The notes below the pieces were generated by a model. It did no database searches and had not been told where the DNA came from. It saw only the letters and a program-made list of their open reading frames with translations. From NCBI GenBank assembly GCA_022605405.1, contig JABYQQ010000016.1:930001-994000 (forward strand): DNA of 64,000 nucleotides, read 5' to 3'. Below are positions 59,280 through 64,000 of this stretch, one piece after another. Within the stretch, counting starts at the first letter, position 1; each line of letters starts with the position of its first letter. The stretch is from Earliella scabrosa (lineage: Eukaryota > Basidiomycota > Agaricomycetes > Polyporales > Polyporaceae). The position numbers and the translations under genes are program-made.

Positions 59280-59522
59280 TTGTATCGTCTCGCTATCGCG
59301 CATATTCTATCGTTCGTCTAGTTCCTGCCTCTTCGGAGACTGGACGAGATCCGTCATACCACGAAGAACATATTGTCTGGCGCAACGCGTAGGTGACAAG
59401 AACGATTGTTGGAGGACGGGAGCTGCAGCTGCAGTCGGGGCGATGAAGGACGATAAACTCGTTCATCATGCGCGCACGTGGTTGTCTATAGGAGTCTCGA
59501 GCGCTGTTTTAGCTTCTCATCG
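59280..59522. other. 3' flank of RPT2
   Basis: About 240 bases after the RPT2 stop codon; no gene was seen. Confidence 0.5.
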
Positions 59523-60042
59523 ATGGCCGCGACGGCGAGCCTCTTCGACAGCACCTCAGCTCGCACGTTCCAAGAGACGGTGAGTATTTTGCATTCTTCC
59601 ACGTGGCCGGTAGCATTCTCTCACAGTTTGGATGAGCCGCCTTTTGTGCGTCTCACCCTCCTCGTGTCGTGGGTATCACTGAAGTTCAGGGCGACATGCT
59701 ATTTTGCAGGGAACCTCGGCTGCTTCGCGACCTCCCGGCCTCCAGGCTCCTACCCACCGCCACAATCAAGTTGGAGGAGTTCGAGGCGGAGGTCAAGCTG
59801 AAATCCGAGAGGCGGAACTCAATGCGGAATCCGAGAGCGCGCGCTTAACTGAATCATGTAATCCGATCACGTGCAATATACTCCCTCTCACAACCTCCAA
59901 CTTGATAGGGCGGCTGGCACCAAACATATACAAATACCCGGAGCACGGAGGCCAAACGCCCATCACAGCCCCATTAGGAAGCCGCATCAATCCTCGCGCG
60001 ACGACGCGCGAACTTGCTTTCGTCTGCGCGCGCGAGACTTGA
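59523..60042 (+). CDS. Candidate short gene or gene fragment running into the fold-back repeat
   Basis: A start-like exon at 59523-59579 (MAATASLFDSTSARTFQET) is followed by a GT-AG intron (59580-59709) and an in-frame exon 59710-60042, together 129 residues. The N-terminal part reads like real protein; the C-terminal two thirds lie in the left arm of the inverted repeat and look random (Arg/Thr/Pro-rich). I suspect a host gene whose 5' end was cut by the repeat, but a chance open frame is equally possible. No family was recognised. Confidence 0.25.
59743..60037 (+). repeat. Fold-back inverted repeat, left arm
   Basis: From CAGGCTCCTACCCACC to GCGCGCGCGAGA, this arm is repeated in opposite orientation at 60498-60803. 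The block TCCGATCACGTGCAATATAC through GCGCGCGCGAG is nearly identical in both arms; the outer part after AAGTTGGAGGAGTTCGAGG has small differences and one insertion. Each arm also has an internal small inverted pair (TCAAGTTGGAGG and CCTCCAACTTGA). Confidence 0.85.
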
Positions 60043-60497
60043 GACTCGAGCGACAGCCCTCAGTATGTTTGTATGACATTTAATTGAGACCAAAAAGCAC
60101 TTTAGTGACTATTAAAGGTGTCGGATATCTCGCGAAGCCTCAACATGCATGTACGTGTGCTGAGGCTCGAGCGGCCTCGAGCCTTGTAGTAGAGGCCGCT
60201 TAAACTAACGCATTGTAAAGCCTCCTGTACCCTTTCACACTTCAACAGCTTAAAAAGGCCTCAACACACTTAATACAGAAGCCTTTGAAGCTCCGCTGTG
60301 GACAGTCTTCATCAATGTGTTCACTCAGTGAAACCTGACCATATACTTACTGTAACTTGACTACTAGTAGTACTAAGAAATCATAAGTCCTGAGGATCAG
60401 TGGGAGCCCAGTAAACATAATAGTTGTGTGGTGTACGTCATAAATATCAAACAACATCATAACGGAATTGCTGTAGAGGGCTCTGTATGGAAGGGAG
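60038..60497. other. Spacer of the fold-back element
   Basis: About 460 bases, more AT-rich than the arms, with several repeats of GAGGC/GCCTC-type words (for example GAGGCTCGAGCGGCCTCGAG near 60160-60180). No coding frame was seen. Confidence 0.6.
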
Positions 60498-60803
60498 TCT
60501 CTCGCGCGCGCAGAGGAAAGCGAGTTCGCGCGTCGTCGCGCGAGGATTGATGCGGCTTCCTAATGGGGCTGTGATGGGCGTTTGGCCTCCGAGCTCCGGG
60601 TATTTGTATATGTTTGGTGCCAGCCGCCCTATCAAGTTGGAGGTTGTGAGAGGGAGTATATTGCACGTGATCGGATTTCAGGTGTAGGATTAGCGCCGGG
60701 ATACATGATTTAGTATTAAGCGCGCTTTCGGAGGCTTTCGGATTCCACCTCGACCTCCGCCTCGAACTCCTCCAACTTGATTGTGGCGGTGGGTAGGAGC
60801 CTG
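60498..60803 (-). repeat. Fold-back inverted repeat, right arm
   Basis: Reverse complement of 59743-60037 with a few changes: one insertion of about 20 bases before the TCCGATCACGTG block, and scattered substitutions. Confidence 0.85.
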
Positions 60804-63228
60804 CCCGGCCTCGCGCTCGTGACTTCCCATGTCTGTCGAGTTCACGTGCCTCGCTGGCGTTTGGCCCTCTGGATATGTATGAGCTCAGGCTACGAAGAGT
60901 CTTGGATTTGATGGTCGGAACTTTTGGCGCGTCTCGCAAACAAGTCTACCGTTGAAACTGCGCGATGGGCAAGAGTTGGGACAGTAAAGGACGATTGACT
61001 GTCTGGAAACCCCCGCCATGGACATCTTTCGTGCCCCCTGCTGACGTCCTGGACTCCTGGTCCAGATGTCATTCCGCCCGCCGTGCTCCTGTGACAGAAG
61101 ACTGAGATGGCCACACGTGACACATGACAGCAAGACATGTACAAAGACTATTTATGTATGAGGAGCTGCAAGAATCAGCATAAGTGGGATGAATACTCGC
61201 CAGACAGGATCTGCCGCCATTTGCCCTATACAGATACAGACACTGACGGTCTGACGAGATCAACACAATAGCAGCAGGGGGTGCCAGAAGGATGAGATCA
61301 TGTCCGACGAGAGCCTGTTCAACATCAGCATCCTGCAGCCGCAGTGCCCGACACAGATGATTCTCCTCCAGCGCGTACTAGGACGTAGAGACCGTTGCTG
61401 GTCACGTTGGCAGTTGGGGATGCATGTGCGGATTCGGCCAGGCGTCGACGTCGCTAAGTGTTACTTACCCCGCACGCCGATCATCCCATCAACGCGAGAT
61501 GTGAGTGTCGATCGCGCGATTCACTCAGAATCGGTAGCCGAGTCACCGAGATTCCGATCTACGTGCACTTCTCAGAGTCACCAGAGTTTCTTCAAGCTCA
61601 TAAGGATGGCATCCACCCATGCAAGTTTGTGCGGATCTAGAACACGCGCGCGCTATCTTCGACTTCCGTTGGAAACAACGTTGGACACAAGCTCTCACTG
61701 CGATCTACTTGACGTGGAACTCGTCGGAAGAAGCATGCGTAGATAAGACGTCTGTATGTGGCCTGCACAATGAAGGTTCGATTGCTCGACGGGCACAACG
61801 TCGACAAAGTAAGTAATCGATGAACTAACACAACAAGGTAGACGTGACGGTCCGAGTCGTCGCGCGTCTCTGCAGATGCCGCCTGACAACGCACGGACGC
61901 TGTAAGGATCACAAAAAGACCGGTGGCACAGACAAGACGTACGCCGTGCGCGTGTCCTGGAAGTTACATTGTTGGCGTTGCTTGGTGAGCTTATGCACCG
62001 CGTGTGATGGTGGCGCGTCCCCCGGACAGCGATGCATGGAGTTACTCGGCTCAGAATCCAACATATACCGTGACCGCCACCTTCGCGCTCGCGCGCATCG
62101 ACCCCCCTCTTGCTCCTGCTCCCCTCTCTGGTCCCTCTCTACTGGCTACATATCATGCGCTCTGCTCTCCCTCATGCGAAGACGTTGTGGAAGCACGGTG
62201 TTGAGAGTGACTTGACCCGTCGGTCGACATCTTGACCCAAAATGGGTTCTAATCACCCTGCGTATCCGCTGTGGCGCACACTCTGCGCAGCTGGTGAGCG
62301 TCGGCGTTGCTTCACAACGGTCAACACCGATGGTTAAGTACACCACGGCGCATGGTACGGCGCGTCTTTACGCGTCCAAAGGTACGTAGGTTATACGACT
62401 AGGCCCCCATATCTCGACGTGCTCTCTCAACGCCGTTCCTCTCCATAGCAGCATTACTCCACCGCATTACCTCCTTCCTTGGCGTCATTCGCGTGGACTA
62501 TGGCGGACGCCTATCAACTTTGCTACAACGGGGCCGCATGAGTGATAGGTGGTTGGCGAGGCGCGATTGGTAAACGTTCTGGACGGGAGACGCGTCTCTT
62601 TCGCACAGGGACGCGCATGTATGCACTGGACCAGCTGTGGTGGGGGTATATTGGTGCGGTCCTCTTCACACTATCGCGCCTATGACCAACTGTCGAGACA
62701 AGCTGCGAACGACCGTCGCGGACCTCGGCGTCGTATCATGATGACGCAACGCCGACTCGAAGCGATATCAGCCACGATGTGGCTAGCGGAACAGGCGGCG
62801 GTCTTTCCATCCAGGGTGAGTACGCTGTTCGTTGCGAGAAGATGGCTGATCCCATTTCCTGCTCCAGAGTTGTGTTCCGCTTCCCTGCTCGCTGTGGGAG
62901 ACGACGAGCAGGCAGTTCGGGATCGACGGTGGGGACTCGGGACGTAGGCGATGTCACCGACGCGGTCGCCGGCGGCCGCGAAATTAACGGAACGATCTCA
63001 GCTGGCGCTTATCTTGGGGCGCGTGGTGGCGCCGGGCTGTGATTGGCCGGGCGTTGCTCCGCGCCCAATCACGAACGGACCTGCCCTGAAGAAGGAACGT
63101 GGCTTGGCTTCTCGCCATGGGGTCGGTCATCACGGGTCCGATTTGACCTTGCTAGCTCCCCCCATTGTCCTCCGTACCCTACCTCCTCCTACATATTAAC
63201 CACCGTCCTCTCCTTCAACTAGGCCAGT
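60804..63228. other. Region with no recognisable gene; promoter of the last gene at its end
   Basis: About 2.4 kb. Open frames exist (for example about 61300-61746 plus strand), but none shows a family motif or spliced extension. The last few hundred bases, with CTACATATTAACC at about 63190, should include the promoter of the gene at 63229. Confidence 0.45.
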
Positions 63229-64000
63229 ATGCATGAGCAGTATCCCGCTGCTGTCCCTGCTATCTCTCCCGTCATGCCTTCTTCCTCCATCCCCCGTCGA
63301 CGCTCGTCTAGGCTCTCGTCTGCTTCGGATCCGCACACGCCCCCGCCCCGCGACACGCCCCTCCCTATGCTGTCGCCCGCGTCCAACAGGAAGAGCTCGG
63401 ATAGCTGGAACAGTTCCAACTATGATCCAGCAGACGACTTCGAGTGGGATTGGAAACCAGAGCAGACGCGTCTGTTGTCCAGGGTAAGTCTTCAACTACG
63501 CGTTTCGAAGCGCGACACGCCTTGCTCGCAGTCATGGCGCGTCTTGGTTCCTGTTGGATGCCTTTCGTCGCGTCCATGGTCTGACCTATTGTCCTAGACC
63601 TTAGATGCGCTTCCCGCCCACCTCCTGACGCCGTTCAACGGTCCCGTACCCCCCTCCAACCTCCTCGATAAGATCGCCCGAGGTGTGATACAAGCGAAAG
63701 GGCCAGATGAATGGCCTCACTCCCTGCGGGCAACTCGTGCGAAGATCGTTGAGCTTGCCCGTCTTCGTGCGAAGGAGGATACCGCCAGTGATACCATCGC
63801 GGAGGAAGACAGCACCGATCCGGACGTCCTGCAACAGACGACCAACACAGGGTTCAAGCGCCCCCTGTATAGACAGTCAAGTATGGATTTCATGCAATCC
63901 GCCAAGCTTGACCCCACGGACAATGAAACGATCGCACGGTAAGCTCGAGCGTTTCTCGTTACCGTCGAGATCTCGGCTAACCATTTCACGTCAAATAGTC
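63229..64000 (+). CDS. Hypothetical Ser/Pro-rich protein, N-terminal part (3' end outside window)
   Basis: Exons 63229-63483, 63598-63938 and from 63999 onward. The first exon is disordered and Ser/Pro/Arg-rich (SSSIPRRRSSRLSSASDPHT) and ends in FEWDWKPEQTRLLSR. The second continues with LDALPAHLLTPFNGPVPPSN, LLDKIARGVIQAKGPDEWPH and a probable helix KIVELARLRAKEDTASDTIA, then a Thr/Ser-rich acidic stretch. The compact middle segment looks conserved, but I cannot place the family from the ~200 residues visible. The intron at 63939-63998 ends two bases before the window edge. Confidence 0.75.

Noticed and set aside
61300..61746. Plus-strand 148-codon frame, and an overlapping frame with TEIPIYVHFSESPEFLQA
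   Set aside because: The short peptide looks natural, but neither frame extends through plausible introns into a longer protein.

Overview
The window is nuclear DNA from a filamentous basidiomycete, most likely an agaricomycete (a mushroom or polypore relative). It is GC-rich and gene-dense. Nearly every gene is cut by short introns of about 50-60 nt with GT-AG or occasional GC-AG ends, and gene content fits: a class I hydrophobin, tandem S53 (sedolisin) secreted peptidases, F-box-type families, a Tad-like non-LTR retrotransposon and a basidiomycete P-loop NTPase family. All gene models were built by eye from reading frame, splice signals and family alignment remembered from known proteins; no search was run.

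Layout. 0-1.7 kb: 3' part of mitochondrial Lon protease (PIM1). 2.1-4.8 kb: an F-box gene, an inverted broken copy of its 3' end, and an intron-containing tRNA-Arg(CCU). 4.8-12.8 kb: a long stretch with no gene I can recognise. 12.8-15.6 kb: the calcineurin-responsive zinc-finger factor CRZ1. 17.5-19.9 kb: a WD40/DUF2415 protein. 20.7-21.2 kb: a hydrophobin. 21.9-24.0 kb: a Ser/Pro-rich protein with a KEN box. 25.0-31.4 kb: two paralogous F-box-like genes separated by a 5'-truncated LINE with a perfect target-site duplication. 31.7-32.7 kb: a YggS/PROSC-type PLP protein. 32.9-33.1 kb: a decayed fragment of the ABC transporter gene found 5.5 kb further on. 33.3-35.3 kb: P-loop NTPase.

35.7-39.75 kb: an Adp1-like ABCG transporter on the minus strand, sharing a promoter with two tandem UPF0014 (FetB-like) membrane protein genes (40.2-43.1 kb); the shared promoter carries the fungal iron-regulator motif ATCTGATAA. 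43.4-44.0 kb: an unidentified gene. 44.7-46.5 kb: an ARO8-type aminotransferase, tail to tail with COQ4 (46.6-47.6 kb). 48.2-49.3 kb: a single-finger C2H2-like protein. 49.7-55.4 kb: two tandem S53 peptidase genes. 55.6-56.1 kb: remains of another gene. 56.1-57.4 kb: a YIPF6-type Golgi membrane protein, divergent from RPT2 (57.7-59.3 kb), a 19S proteasome ATPase. 59.7-60.8 kb: a large fold-back inverted repeat. 61-63.2 kb: no recognised gene. 63.2 kb to the end: the 5' part of an unidentified Ser/Pro-rich protein gene.

Themes: protein quality control (Lon, RPT2), coenzyme Q supply (aminotransferase and COQ4), possible iron-linked transport (UPF0014 pair), secreted or surface proteins (hydrophobin, S53), and local duplication (F-box pair, UPF0014 pair, S53 pair, ABC fragment, inverted repeats).
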